From Rhodobacter ferrooxidans (lineage in GTDB: Bacteria; Pseudomonadota; Alphaproteobacteria; Rhodobacterales; Rhodobacteraceae), in contig NZ_ACYY01000006.1 of assembly GCF_000176015.1 (NCBI RefSeq), forward strand, positions 119,979 through 183,978: 64,000 nucleotides of DNA, in the 5' to 3' direction. The stretch's first letter is position 1. The number at the start of each line of letters is the position of its first letter. The notes under the pieces are model-generated. The model worked only from the letters and a program-made list of their open reading frames with translations. It was not told the origin of the DNA and made no database searches. Positions 44,442-53,295 of this stretch are shown in pieces. A program made the translations under genes and the position numbers.

Positions 44442-44933
44442 TTAGTCCTTCGGGTGCCGCCCCAGCGCCAGCCGCACGGCATAGACCGGCAGCGCCAGCG
44501 CCTCGCGCAGCACCTGCCGCAGGTGGCGGTGCAGCGGGGTCTGGCGCAGGCCGCCGCGCGGGAACGAGCCTGTGGCATTGATCCCCAGCGCCCAGGCGGT
44601 CAACCTGGCGCGGGGCAGGTGGTAGTAATCGGTGACGATCACCGCTGTGGCACCTGCGGGCATCAACCGTTTGGCATTGGCCAGATTTTCATAGGTGGTG
44701 GTCGAAAGCACCTCGGTCAGTATCCGGTCGCCGGGCACCCCGAGGCCCGCGCAAATCGCCGCCGCCACCGCCGCCTCGGTCGGCGGGTGCTTGCCCAGGC
44801 CCCCGGTGGTAATGACCGTGCCGCCGGTTTGCAGGGCGAGGGCCGCCGCATGGCTTGCCCGCCGCGCCAGCGTCGGTGAAGCCACCCCGCCGGGCCAGAC
44901 CGCGGCGCCGAGGACGATGACATAAGGCGTCAC
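44442..44933 (-). CDS. YdcF family (DUF218) protein
   Basis: This 163-residue protein has the DUF218/YdcF Rossmann-like fold: [67 protein letters not shown] and [21 protein letters not shown]. Some members bind S-adenosylmethionine or act in envelope polysaccharide metabolism. The usual membrane anchor is missing, so this is a soluble short form. It overlaps uvrB by four bases (ATGA). Confidence 0.85.
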   Translation of the reverse strand: MTPYVIVLGAAVWPGGVASPTLARRASHAAALALQTGGTVITTGGLGKHPPTEAAVAAAICAGLGVPGDRILTEVLSTTTYENLANAKRLMPAGATAVIVTDYYHLPRARLTAWALGINATGSFPRGGLRQTPLHRHLRQVLREALALPVYAVRLALGRHPKD

Positions 44934-47110
44934 TTCCGCCGCCGCGCCTTGCCGCCGCGCATCCCGGCGCGGCCGCCGGTGCTGCGGCCGGCCATTTTCG
45001 TGGCTTCCTCCACCGCTTCCTCGACCACCGACTGCCGGGCAAGCGGATCGTCGGCGATGGCAAGCTCGACCGCTTGCAGCCGTTTCACCTCGTCGCGCAG
45101 GCGGGCGGCTTCTTCGAATTCCAGGTTCTCGGCGGCCTTGCGCATCGCCAGGCGCAGGCTGTCCAGATGCGCCGCCAGATTGGCGCCGACCATCGGCTTG
45201 TCCACCTTGGCGGTGACGCGCGACTGGTCGGTGTCGCCCTGCCAGAGGCCAGCCAGCACATCCTCGACGTTCTTGCGGATCGTGGTCGGCGTGATGTCAT
45301 GCGCGGTGTTGTAGGCGATCTGCTTGTCGCGGCGGCGGTTGGTTTCGCCGATGGCGCGTTCCATCGACCCGGTGATGCGGTCGGCATACATGATCGCCCG
45401 CCCATCCGAGTTGCGCGCGGCGCGGCCGATGGTCTGGATCAGGCTGGTTTCCGAGCGCAGGAAGCCTTCCTTGTCGGCATCGAGAATAGCCACCAGACCA
45501 CATTCCGGAATGTCGAGGCCCTCGCGCAGCAGGTTGATGCCCACCAGCACGTCAAACGCCCCCAGCCGCAAATCCCGCAGGATTTCAATGCGTTCGATGG
45601 TGTCGATGTCGCTGTGCATATAGCGGATGCGGATGCCCTGTTCGTGGAAATACTCGGTCAGGTCTTCGGCCATCCGCTTGGTCAGCGTAGTGACCAGCAC
45701 TCGCAGGCCCAAAAGCGCCACCTTGCGAATCTCGTCCAGCAGGTCATCGACCTGCATTTCGACCGGGCGAATTTCGATCACCGGGTCCAGAAGGCCGGTG
45801 GGGCGGATCACCTGTTCGGCAAAGGTGCCGCCCGATTGTTCCAGCTCCCAGGCCGCCGGGGTGGCGGAAACGAAGATGGTGCGCGGGCGCATCGCGTCCC
45901 ATTCCTCGAACTTCAGCGGGCGGTTGTCCATGCAGGAGGGCAGGCGGAAGCCATGCTCGGCCAGGGTGAACTTGCGCCGATAGTCGCCTTTGTACATGCC
46001 GCCGATCTGCGGCACCGAAACGTGGGATTCATCTGCAAAAACAATGGCATTGTCGGGGATGAACTCGAACAGCGTCGGCGGCGGTTCGCCCGGCGCGCGG
46101 CCCGTCAGGTAGCGCGAGTAGTTCTCGATGCCGTTGCAGACCCCGGTCGCCTCCAGCATTTCCAGATCGAACGAGGTGCGCTGTTCCAGCCGCTGCGCCT
46201 CCAGCAGCTTGCCGTTCAGCACCATCAGGTCAAGCGTCTGGCGCAGCTCTTTCTTGATGCCGAGGATCGCCTGCTGCATGGTCGGGCGCGGCGTCACATA
46301 GTGGCTGTTGGCATAGATGCGGATCTGCTTGAAGCTGTCGGTTTTCGCCCCCGTAAGCGGGTCGAACTCGGTGATCGCTTCCAGTTGGTCGCCAAAGAAC
46401 GAGAATCGCCAGGCGCGGTCTTCCAGGTGGGCGGGCCAGACCTCCAGGCTGTCGCCGCGCACCCGGAAGCTGCCGCGCTGAAACGCCTGATCGTTGCGCC
46501 GGAACGCCTGCGCCACCAGTTCCGACATGATGCCGCGCAGATCGTAGGGCTGGCCCACGATCAGGTCCTGGGTCATCGCCGAATAGGTTTCGACCGAGCC
46601 GATGCCGTAGATGCAGGACACCGAGGCCACGATGATCACGTCATCGCGTTCCAGCAGCGCCCGGGTGGCCGAGTGGCGCATCCGGTCGATCTGTTCGTTG
46701 ATCTGCGATTCCTTCTCGATATAGGTGTCCGACCGCGCGACGTAAGCCTCGGGCTGGTAGTAGTCGTAGTAGGAAACAAAGTATTCCACGGCATTGTCGG
46801 GGAAGAAGGCCTTGAATTCCCCGTATAATTGCGCGGCAAGCGTCTTGTTGGGGGCCAGAATGATGGCGGGGCGCTGCGTCGCCTCGATCACCTTGGCCAT
46901 GGTGAAGGTCTTGCCGGTGCCGGTGGCGCCCAGCAGCACCTGATCATGCTCGCCCGCATCAATGCCGGCCGTCAGTTCGGCAATCGCGGTGGGCTGGTCG
47001 CCCGCCGGCTGGAACGGCGAGGCCAGCACGAATCGCCGCCCCCCTTCCAGCTTGGGGCGGGTAAGGACTTCGGGGCGTTCGCTGAGCGCGTCGGTGTTAT
47101 TATGGGGCAT
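44930..47110 (-). CDS. uvrB: Excinuclease ABC subunit B
   Basis: This 726-residue nucleotide-excision-repair helicase has Walker [18 protein letters not shown], the damage-probing beta-hairpin around [25 protein letters not shown], helicase motifs [16 protein letters not shown] and [15 protein letters not shown], and a C-terminal UVR domain ([28 protein letters not shown]). It loads onto DNA with UvrA and recruits UvrC. The ATG gives [20 protein letters not shown] candidate SOS box lies 26-40 bases upstream. YdcF is coupled downstream. Confidence 0.97.
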   Translation of the reverse strand: MPHNNTDALSERPEVLTRPKLEGGRRFVLASPFQPAGDQPTAIAELTAGIDAGEHDQVLLGATGTGKTFTMAKVIEATQRPAIILAPNKTLAAQLYGEFKAFFPDNAVEYFVSYYDYYQPEAYVARSDTYIEKESQINEQIDRMRHSATRALLERDDVIIVASVSCIYGIGSVETYSAMTQDLIVGQPYDLRGIMSELVAQAFRRNDQAFQRGSFRVRGDSLEVWPAHLEDRAWRFSFFGDQLEAITEFDPLTGAKTDSFKQIRIYANSHYVTPRPTMQQAILGIKKELRQTLDLMVLNGKLLEAQRLEQRTSFDLEMLEATGVCNGIENYSRYLTGRAPGEPPPTLFEFIPDNAIVFADESHVSVPQIGGMYKGDYRRKFTLAEHGFRLPSCMDNRPLKFEEWDAMRPRTIFVSATPAAWELEQSGGTFAEQVIRPTGLLDPVIEIRPVEMQVDDLLDEIRKVALLGLRVLVTTLTKRMAEDLTEYFHEQGIRIRYMHSDIDTIERIEILRDLRLGAFDVLVGINLLREGLDIPECGLVAILDADKEGFLRSETSLIQTIGRAARNSDGRAIMYADRITGSMERAIGETNRRRDKQIAYNTAHDITPTTIRKNVEDVLAGLWQGDTDQSRVTAKVDKPMVGANLAAHLDSLRLAMRKAAENLEFEEAARLRDEVKRLQAVELAIADDPLARQSVVEEAVEEATKMAGRSTGGRAGMRGGKARRRK

Positions 47111-47135
47111 GGTGATTCCTGTTCCCCCTCAATCT

Positions 47136-47150
47136 GGTCTGTTTTTGTTC
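47136..47150 (-). promoter_or_regulatory. Candidate LexA (SOS) box upstream of uvrB
   Basis: GGTC, seven bases, GTTC is one mismatch from the alphaproteobacterial LexA operator GTTC-N7-GTTC. It lies 26 bases upstream of the uvrB start, a plausible operator position. The single mismatch keeps confidence low. Confidence 0.35.
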
Positions 47151-47302
47151 TGGTGCAAGGGCGGCGTTAGCTTGCGGTTAACGATGTTGAAGCGGGTGTT
47201 AGCAAAAGTGATTCAATTTTAGCGAAAATGAGATTCCAAGCTGCATCTTTCGGTTGTTTTCGGCAGCCAGTTGCGGCAATCTGCAAGGGCAAGCAGCACT
47301 AA

Positions 47303-47376
47303 CTGTCGGCTGGTTGCACCACACACCCCACCCACACTCCCCGTGGCCAGCCGACAGATCCTTTCCCCCGGGAAAG
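47303..47376 (+). ncRNA. Structured leader or small RNA candidate with C-rich loop
   Basis: CTGTCGGCTGG at 47303-47313 pairs perfectly with CCAGCCGACAG at 47347-47357, exposing a 33-base loop rich in CACACCCCACCC. A 7-bp hairpin follows at 47361-47376. It ends 57 bases before the NDUFS4-like start, so it is either a structured 5' leader or a small RNA. Confidence 0.4.
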
Positions 47377-47433
47377 CCTTGCCTTGCAGCGGCATTTTCG
47401 CCAATAAGGGGCAGCTTTGCCAAGGGGGCGATC

Positions 47434-47745
47434 ATGCGCGCACGGATTTATCAGCCAGCCAGAACCGCGATGCAGTCGGGCACCGCCAAGACGCAGGGCT
47501 GGGTGCTGGAGTTTTCGCAAGATAGCGCCCGCGAGGTTGATCCGCTGATGGGCTGGACCTCCAGCACGGATATGGACAGCCAGGTGCGGCTGCAATTCGA
47601 CAGCCGCGAGGCCGCCGAGGCCTATGCAAGCGCCCATGGCATCGACGCAGTGGCGATCCAGCCGAAACCGCGCAAGGCCAATATCCGCCCCGGTGGCTAT
47701 GGCGACAACTTCGCCACCAACCGCCGTGGGGTCTGGACCCACTGA
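47434..47745 (+). CDS. NDUFS4-like complex I accessory subunit
   Basis: This 103-residue protein matches the alphaproteobacterial homologue of mitochondrial NDUFS4 (ETC complex I subunit conserved region): [61 protein letters not shown], and [21 protein letters not shown]. It stabilises the NADH-binding arm of respiratory complex I. The start follows AAGGGGGCG. It precedes the DUF2125 gene by 87 bases. Confidence 0.92.
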   Translation: MRARIYQPARTAMQSGTAKTQGWVLEFSQDSAREVDPLMGWTSSTDMDSQVRLQFDSREAAEAYASAHGIDAVAIQPKPRKANIRPGGYGDNFATNRRGVWTH

Positions 47746-47832
47746 CCGCCACCCGCAGGGTTGAGTTTTGCCGGCATCCGTGATGGATTGCCGAAAATCG
47801 GCATGTCCAGGCTTTGGCAAAAGGTGGTTCCC

Positions 47833-49293
47833 ATGGTGTTACAGACGACCCTCAGGGCGTTTCCCTTCCTCGTTCTGGCCGCCTTGCCAGCCCATGCCAA
47901 CCCGGCCACGCCGGAGGGTGCCGCCCGCCTGACCGCCGCCTTCCAGACCTATCTGGGCCAGACCCCGGGCGTGGTGACGGTGCTGCCGCAGGGCGAGAGC
48001 TACGGCGTGACGCTGGATTTCACACCGCTGATCACCAAGGGCGATGCAGCCAAGTTCAGCGCCGAAATCAGCCCGCAGCAGATGGTTCTGACCGATCAGG
48101 GCGACGGGCTTTGGGGGGTGACTCAGGATCAGCCGATGACGTTTCAGGTCTCGATTCCCGGGCAGTTGGACCTGAAGGGCCGTATCGCCGCGATCAAGTC
48201 CAGCGGCACGTTTGATGAAAAACTGGCCACCTTCCGCCAGCAAAGCATCGACATGACCGACATGGTGATGGATCAGACCATGGTGACCGACGGCCAGGTA
48301 TCGACCGTCAACTACACGCTCGCCTCGGGGCATTTCGAGACCACGGCGACGCCATCTGCGGTGACCGGCGTCGATCTGGTGGCGCGCTATACCATTGAAA
48401 AGCTTTACGAAAAGATCGTGCAGCCGTTGGGGATCGACGACACCACGATGATGGATGTCACCGTCACCGGCAGTTCGATCAGCAGCGAAACCACGGCGAC
48501 GGCGATGCAGATCGAGGGCATCTATCAACTGGTCGCCTGGGCGGTGGCGCATCCCTCGCCCGAGGCCATGCAGGCCGATCAGGCCGGGCTGAAAACCCTT
48601 CTGGGGTCGGCCATGCCGCTGTGGAAAAACCTGAACGGCACCTCGACGATCAACACCGTCGAGGTGGCCACGCCGATGGGCCGGATCGGTATCGACAAGC
48701 TGGCGGTGGCGATTGACATGAACGGCTTTGTCAGCGACGGGCGGTTCAGCGAGGGCTTCACGGTGGCTGGCCTTGCGCTGCCGGACGCGCTGGTGCCCAC
48801 CTGGGCCAAGGATCTGGTGCCGCGCGATTTCGCGTTTGAAGTCGCCCTGTCGCGGTTCGATCTGGCAGCACCCGCGGCGCTGTTCATCGCCGCTTTCGAC
48901 ATGGCCAAACCCGAGCCGGTGGATGACGCCAAGGGGCAGGAGATGCTGACCGCGCTGATGCCCGAAGGCGTGGTGGATATCGCGCTGTCGCCGGGCAATG
49001 TCGCCTCGCCGCTTTACGATCTGCGCTACGAGGGCAAGATGTCGGCGGGGCCGGGCGGGGTGCCCACCGGTGCGGCCAGCATCACCCTGACCGGCATGGA
49101 TCAGGTGACAGCCGCCCTGCAGGCCGCGCCGGACGAGGTCAAGACCCAGGCGATGCCGGTGTTGGCGCTGGTCGGCGGCATGGCGCGGGCGGCCGATGGT
49201 GGCGGTCTGGTCTGGAAGATCGACGGCACCACGCCGGGCAAGCTGCTGGTCAACGGCATGGACCTGGCACCGATGCTGGCCCCCGCGCAATGA
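47833..49293 (+). CDS. DUF2125 exported protein
   Basis: This 486-residue protein has a signal peptide (LRAFPFLVLAALPAHANP) and a repetitive beta-strand body typical of DUF2125 (PEGAARLTAAFQTYLG, GESYGVTLDFTPLI, ISPQQMVLTDQGDGLWGV, VPTWAKDLVPRDFAFEVALSRFDL, LTGMDQVTAALQAAPDE). Function is unknown; the shape suggests envelope or lipid binding. ATG codons also lie at 47803; the one at 47833 has AAGGTGG at a better spacing and opens the signal peptide. It overlaps the acetyltransferase by four bases. Confidence 0.87.
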   Translation: MVLQTTLRAFPFLVLAALPAHANPATPEGAARLTAAFQTYLGQTPGVVTVLPQGESYGVTLDFTPLITKGDAAKFSAEISPQQMVLTDQGDGLWGVTQDQPMTFQVSIPGQLDLKGRIAAIKSSGTFDEKLATFRQQSIDMTDMVMDQTMVTDGQVSTVNYTLASGHFETTATPSAVTGVDLVARYTIEKLYEKIVQPLGIDDTTMMDVTVTGSSISSETTATAMQIEGIYQLVAWAVAHPSPEAMQADQAGLKTLLGSAMPLWKNLNGTSTINTVEVATPMGRIGIDKLAVAIDMNGFVSDGRFSEGFTVAGLALPDALVPTWAKDLVPRDFAFEVALSRFDLAAPAALFIAAFDMAKPEPVDDAKGQEMLTALMPEGVVDIALSPGNVASPLYDLRYEGKMSAGPGGVPTGAASITLTGMDQVTAALQAAPDEVKTQAMPVLALVGGMARAADGGGLVWKIDGTTPGKLLVNGMDLAPMLAPAQ

Positions 49294-49748
49294 TCGGTAT
49301 CCGCCGCGACAGCCCCCTCGCACCCGACGTGCTGCCGCTCTTGCAGCGGCACGTCGATCTGATGTGGGCCTCGTCGCCCGCGGAATCGGTGCATGTGCTG
49401 GACCCGGCGGCGCTGGCGGTCGAGGGCGTGGCCTTCTACACCCTGCGCGACAAGGGCGAGGTTCTGGGCATGGGCGCGCTGTCGCGCATCGACGCGGGCC
49501 ACGCCGAGATCAAGTCGATGCATATCGTGGCCGAGGCGCGCGGCCGCGGTCTGGCGCGGGTGCTGCTGACGCATCTTGTGACCGAGGCGCGGGGGTTGGG
49601 CTATCGCCGCCTCAGCCTGGAAACCGGGGTCGAGCCGATCTTCGCCGCCGCCCGCGCGCTTTACGCCAGCGCCGGTTTCGAGGAATGTCCGCCGTTTGCG
49701 GGTTACACGCTGGACCCCAACAGCATCTTCATGACCCGCGCCCTGTAG
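49290..49748 (+). CDS. GNAT family N-acetyltransferase
   Basis: This 152-residue acetyltransferase shows the GNAT core: VEGVAFYTLRDKGEVLGMGALSRI, AEIKSMHIVAEARGRGLARVLLTHLVTEARGLGYRRLSLETG (motif A with R-G-x-G-L-A) and ARALYASAGFEECPPFAGY. The IxxxMxV-type AEIKSMHIV and YxxxGF fits the PhnO/ElaA-like subset. It is coupled to DUF2125 by an ATGA overlap. The substrate is unknown. Confidence 0.9.
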   Translation: MIGIRRDSPLAPDVLPLLQRHVDLMWASSPAESVHVLDPAALAVEGVAFYTLRDKGEVLGMGALSRIDAGHAEIKSMHIVAEARGRGLARVLLTHLVTEARGLGYRRLSLETGVEPIFAAARALYASAGFEECPPFAGYTLDPNSIFMTRAL

Positions 49749-49820
49749 CAGCCGCTGTCCTCGGCCCCCGATCATCGACCTTGAAGCCCGCCGCGGCTTG
49801 GCCTTACAAGCAGGATCAGC

Positions 49821-49897
49821 GGTCCCATAGCTCAACTGGATAGAGCAGCCGACTTCTAATCGGCAGGTTGAGGGTTCGATTCCTTCTGGGACCGCCA
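49821..49897 (+). tRNA. tRNA-Arg (anticodon TCT)
   Basis: The 77-base cloverleaf has acceptor arms GGTCCCA and TGGGACC with discriminator G and encoded CCA, D-arm GCTC...GAGC, anticodon stem GCCGA/TCGGC with loop CTTCTAA (anticodon TCT), and T-loop GGTTCGATTCC. It reads AGA codons. It is a common integration site, but no integrase is nearby. Confidence 0.97.
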
Positions 49898-49921
49898 GTT
49901 ATCCCGCGACATCGCGCGGCG

Positions 49922-51166
49922 CTACTTCGGCTCCATCGTGCTGGGCGCACCGCCCTCGAAACGGTTGCCGTGGCGGTAATCGCAGGGCGCTTCCTGCATC
50001 TGCAGGTGCAGAAGATCGCCGGTATAGGGATGGGCGCGGGCCAGGTCCTCGTCGAAGTCGATGCCAAGGCCGGGGCCTTCGGGCGGCAGGATGTAGCCGT
50101 CTTCCCATTTGATCGTGTGCTTGATCAGTTGCAGATGGAAGGCGCCGCCGGTCTCGATGGTTTCGGCCATCAAGAGGTTGGGGATCGAGGTGGCGAAATG
50201 GATGTTGGCGGCCCATTCCACCGGGCCTGCATACAGGTGCGGGGCCATTTCGGCATTGAACACCTCGGCCAGGGCGGCGATTTTCTTCGCCTCCCAGATG
50301 CCGCCGACGCGCCCCAGCGCTGGTTGCAGGATCTTGACGCCGCCCGCCCGCAGCAGGGTGCCGAACTCGGCCTTGGTGGTCAGCCGCTCGCCGGTGGCCA
50401 AGGGCACATGCACATGCCGCGCCACCTCGGCAAATTCCAGCAGATTGTCGGGCGGGATCGGTTCTTCATACCAAAGCGGGCCGTAGGGTTCCAACGCCTT
50501 GCCCAGCCGGATGGCGCCGGGGGTGGTGAACTGGCCGTGGGTGCCGAACAGCAGGTCGGCGCGGTCGCCCACCGCCTCGCGGATTGCCTTGCAGAAGGCA
50601 ATTGAGCGGGAGATATCCGACATCGCCGGTTCATGGCCGCCGCGGAGGGTGTAGGGGCCGGCGGGGTCGAACTTCACCGCCGTGAAGCCCATGTTGACGA
50701 ACCGCAGCGCGGCCTCGGCGGCGGCGTCGGGGTCCACCCAGAAATCGGCGGTTTCCTTGCCCGGCTCGGGGTAAAGATAGGTGTAGGCGCGGATGCGGTC
50801 GTTCATCTTGCCGCCCAGCAGCGCCCAGACCGGCCGGTTCAGCGCCTTGCCGATTATATCCCAGCAGGCGATTTCAAGGCCCGAGAAGGCGCCCATCACC
50901 GTGGGGTCGGGGCGCTGGCTGAAGCCCGCGGAATAGGCGCGGCGATACATCAGCTCGATGTTCTGCGGGTGTTCGTTTGCCATGTGGCGGGCAAACACAT
51001 CCTCGATCACCGCCGCCATGGCCTTGGGGCCGACGCTGGCGGCATAGACCTCACCGATACCGGTGATACCGCAGGCGGTGGTGAGTTTCACGAAGGTCCA
51101 GTAGCGGCCCCCCCAGCCGGGGGCGGGCGGGGCGACGGTGAATATCTCGAGGTCTTTCAGACGCAT
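49922..51166 (-). CDS. Mandelate racemase/muconate lactonizing-type sugar-acid dehydratase
   Basis: The 414-residue enolase-superfamily enzyme has an N-terminal capping domain (MRLKDLEIFTVAPPAPGWGGRYWTFVKLTTACGITGIGEVYA) and a C-terminal barrel with FTAVKFDPAGPY, GPLWYEEPIPPDN, ATGERLTTKAEF and LQPALGRVGGIWEAKKIAALAE. Metal ligands E (WYEEP) and E (TGER) are clear; where most members have an Asp ligand, this reads FGTHGQFTTPGAI. Likely a galactonate/mannonate/galactarate-type acid-sugar dehydratase. It follows the MFS gene by 81 bases and lies at the end of a catabolic block. Confidence 0.85.
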   Translation of the reverse strand: MRLKDLEIFTVAPPAPGWGGRYWTFVKLTTACGITGIGEVYAASVGPKAMAAVIEDVFARHMANEHPQNIELMYRRAYSAGFSQRPDPTVMGAFSGLEIACWDIIGKALNRPVWALLGGKMNDRIRAYTYLYPEPGKETADFWVDPDAAAEAALRFVNMGFTAVKFDPAGPYTLRGGHEPAMSDISRSIAFCKAIREAVGDRADLLFGTHGQFTTPGAIRLGKALEPYGPLWYEEPIPPDNLLEFAEVARHVHVPLATGERLTTKAEFGTLLRAGGVKILQPALGRVGGIWEAKKIAALAEVFNAEMAPHLYAGPVEWAANIHFATSIPNLLMAETIETGGAFHLQLIKHTIKWEDGYILPPEGPGLGIDFDEDLARAHPYTGDLLHLQMQEAPCDYRHGNRFEGGAPSTMEPK

Positions 51167-51190
51167 CTGCTCGGTCCTTCCTGCGGTCGG

Positions 51191-51243
51191 CAGCCGGGGG
51201 TTTCACACCCCCGGACCCCCGTGGGATATTTGGGAACAGATGA
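51191..51243 (-). repeat. 3'-end motif copy 5 (hairpin type)
   Basis: On the minus strand, CATCTGTTC and AAATATCCC begin about four bases after the MFS stop, followed by GGGGGTCCGGGGGT hairpin sequence (stem at 51194-51201 with 51207-51214). It sits between two co-directional genes. Confidence 0.75.
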
Positions 51244-51247
51244 GAAG

Positions 51248-52474
51248 CTAGGGGGTGGCAGGGGCGGTGGCGCGCGGGCGGGCGACATGCAGGGTGACGC
51301 AAACGAGCATCAGCACCGCCGACAGCAGGAAGGGTGCGCCGGGCGCGTAGAGCGGGGCATCGGGGGCGGTGAAGGCGGCGAAGGTGGTGGTCATCACCAG
51401 GGGCGAGGTGAACATGGCGATGGCGTTCAGCGAGGCCAGCACGCCCTGCACCTCGCCCTGCGCATCGGCGGGGGCGGCGCGGCTGGCGAGGGCCTGCAGC
51501 GACGGCGTGACGGTGCCGCCAAATGCGGTGATCGGGGTGATCATCAGTGCGATGGCGGGCGAGGTGACCAGGCCAAGGGCTGTCAGGGTGACGATATCGA
51601 CCCACATGCCGTAATGCGCCGCCCGATGCTCGCCAAAGCGGCGGATCGTGGGGCCTACCAATAGGGCCTGACCTGCCGCGAAACACACGCCATAGACGGC
51701 CAGCGAGACGCCGACCATTCTGCTATCCCAGCCAAAGCGCGCCTGGCCCCAGAAGGCCCAGATCGCCGGATAGACGTTCATGGCGATGCCGAGGATCAGA
51801 AAGCAGATCAGGGTGCGGCGCACGCCGGGCAGGCGGCTGACGGCGCGCAGCGCGCCCAAGGGGTTGGCGCGCGACCACTGAAAGGCGCGGCGGGTGGCGT
51901 CGGTCACGGTTTCGGGCAGCACCAGCAGGCCGAACAGCAGGTTCGCCCCGGCAAGGCCTGCGGCGGCGAAAAACGGCGCGCGGGTGTCGATGCCGGCCAG
52001 CACGCCACCCAGCAACGGCCCCAGCACGAAGCCCACACCGAAGCAGGCGCCGATCAGGCCGAAGCGGGCGGCGCGTTTCTCGGGCGGGGTGATGTCGGCG
52101 ATGAAGGCCACGGCGGTGGCATAGGTGGCGGTGGTGATGCCGCCGATGATCCGGGTGATCAGGATCAGCGTGATGGTCGGCGCCAGCGCCATCACCAGAT
52201 AGTCCACCGACATGACCGCCAAGGATATCAACAGGATAGGGCGGCGGCCAAAGCGGTCTGATAGCGCGCCGATCACCGGGCCGAACAGGAACTGCATCAC
52301 CGCGAACGAAGTTGCGAGGGTGCCGCCCCACAGCGCCGCTTGCGCCAGATTGCCGCCGGTCACCTCGCGGATCAGGTCGGGCATCACCGGAAAGATGATG
52401 CCGATGCCGATGGTATCAAGGCAGACCGAGATCAGGATGAAGATCAGGGCAAGGCTTTCGCGCGATTTGCTCAT
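51248..52474 (-). CDS. MFS transporter (TetA/Bcr-type)
   Basis: The 408-residue permease has 12 helices and the drug-H+ antiporter loop signature FGPVIGALSDRFGRRPILLISLAVM, with a helix-5 type motif FGLIGACFGVGFVLGPLLGGVLAG. It starts MSKSRESLALIFILISVCLDTIGIGIIFPVMPDLI, typical of TetA-like proteins. Context with a hydrolase (ATGA overlap upstream) and a sugar-acid dehydratase downstream suggests uptake or export of a catabolic substrate rather than tetracycline resistance. Confidence 0.9.
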   Translation of the reverse strand: MSKSRESLALIFILISVCLDTIGIGIIFPVMPDLIREVTGGNLAQAALWGGTLATSFAVMQFLFGPVIGALSDRFGRRPILLISLAVMSVDYLVMALAPTITLILITRIIGGITTATYATAVAFIADITPPEKRAARFGLIGACFGVGFVLGPLLGGVLAGIDTRAPFFAAAGLAGANLLFGLLVLPETVTDATRRAFQWSRANPLGALRAVSRLPGVRRTLICFLILGIAMNVYPAIWAFWGQARFGWDSRMVGVSLAVYGVCFAAGQALLVGPTIRRFGEHRAAHYGMWVDIVTLTALGLVTSPAIALMITPITAFGGTVTPSLQALASRAAPADAQGEVQGVLASLNAIAMFTSPLVMTTTFAAFTAPDAPLYAPGAPFLLSAVLMLVCVTLHVARPRATAPATP

Positions 52475-53193
52475 GGGGTGCCTAGGGTTGCGGCGATGTC
52501 GATCAGGCGCTGCGCCAGGGCTTGCGGTGCGGCGAAGAACGGCGAATGGCCGGTGGACAGGGTGGTGACCTGGGCGGCGGGCCAGCCTGCGGTCATGGAT
52601 TGTTGAAACGCGGGCGGGATGGCGCGGTCTTGGGTGCAGCGGATGTAGTGCCGTGGCAGCGATTGCGAGGCGGTGGTCAGGGTGATCGGGGTTTCCTGCG
52701 GGGCGATGGGTTCGGGGCCGAGCCTGGCCATGGCCAGGGCGACAGCCTCGGGTGGGCAGTCGTGGTAGAATTTGTCTTTGATCTTCGTGGGTTCGAAGGC
52801 GAAGCTTGCGCGATCCTTGCTGACGCGGAAAGCGCCCTCCAGCGGTTGGCTTGGCCAGGCGCGGCGCATTTCGGCCAGCGACTGGCCCGAGCGGGGGACA
52901 TAGGCGCAGAGATAGACCAGTGCTGCGATCTTTTCCGGCGCACGCTCGGCAGCGGCGGTGATCGGGTAGCCGGCCATCGAATGGCCGACCAGAATGACCG
53001 GATCGGTGATCGCCGCGACAATGGCTTGGGCGTAGAGGTCGAGGGTCACTTGCGCCATCGGGGTCTGGTCCGGACCGTGCGCGGGCAGGTCGATGGCGCG
53101 GGCTTGATGTGCGGAATTGTTGAGAAATGGCAAGATAGCTTCCCAGCACCAAGCGCTGTGACAGGAGCCGGAGATGAGAAGGAATTGCGCCAT
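52471..53193 (-). CDS. Alpha/beta hydrolase
   Basis: This 240-residue hydrolase opens MAQFLLISGSCHSAWCWEAILPFLN, with nucleophile elbow VGHSMAGYPI (G-x-S-x-G with Met) and catalytic His in TLSTGHSPFFAAPQALAQRLIDI. It resembles plant methyl-esterase / hydroxynitrile-lyase-like and EstC proteins. A longer start at 53247 adds unconserved residues. It is the first gene of an operon with the MFS transporter (ATGA overlap) and the dehydratase. Confidence 0.85.
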   Translation of the reverse strand: MAQFLLISGSCHSAWCWEAILPFLNNSAHQARAIDLPAHGPDQTPMAQVTLDLYAQAIVAAITDPVILVGHSMAGYPITAAAERAPEKIAALVYLCAYVPRSGQSLAEMRRAWPSQPLEGAFRVSKDRASFAFEPTKIKDKFYHDCPPEAVALAMARLGPEPIAPQETPITLTTASQSLPRHYIRCTQDRAIPPAFQQSMTAGWPAAQVTTLSTGHSPFFAAPQALAQRLIDIAATLGTP

Positions 53194-53295
53194 TATCGAG
53201 AAAATCTGCGTGGAATCGAGTTGGCTCTGACGAACGGAGTCCGGCAAAGATTTCTCGAGATGAAACCAGAAAATGTTCGATTATGAAAAGTGTGA

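Larger units (their letters stand above)
47111..47433. other. Divergent spacer between uvrB and NDUFS4-like gene, with hairpins
   Basis: This 323-base gap holds a candidate LexA box close to uvrB, an AT-rich stretch at about 47160-47230 suited to promoters, a perfect 11-bp inverted repeat at 47303-47357 with a C-rich loop, and a second hairpin at 47361-47376 (CTTTCCC, CC, GGGAAAG). I support no gene in it. Confidence 0.6.

Noticed and set aside
45074..46828. A 584-codon plus-strand frame opposite uvrB
   Set aside because: It reads as an antisense shadow; UvrB motifs are complete on the other strand.
49821..49897. tRNA-Arg as an attachment site for a genomic island
   Set aside because: No integrase and no repeat of the tRNA 3' end is visible downstream in the window.
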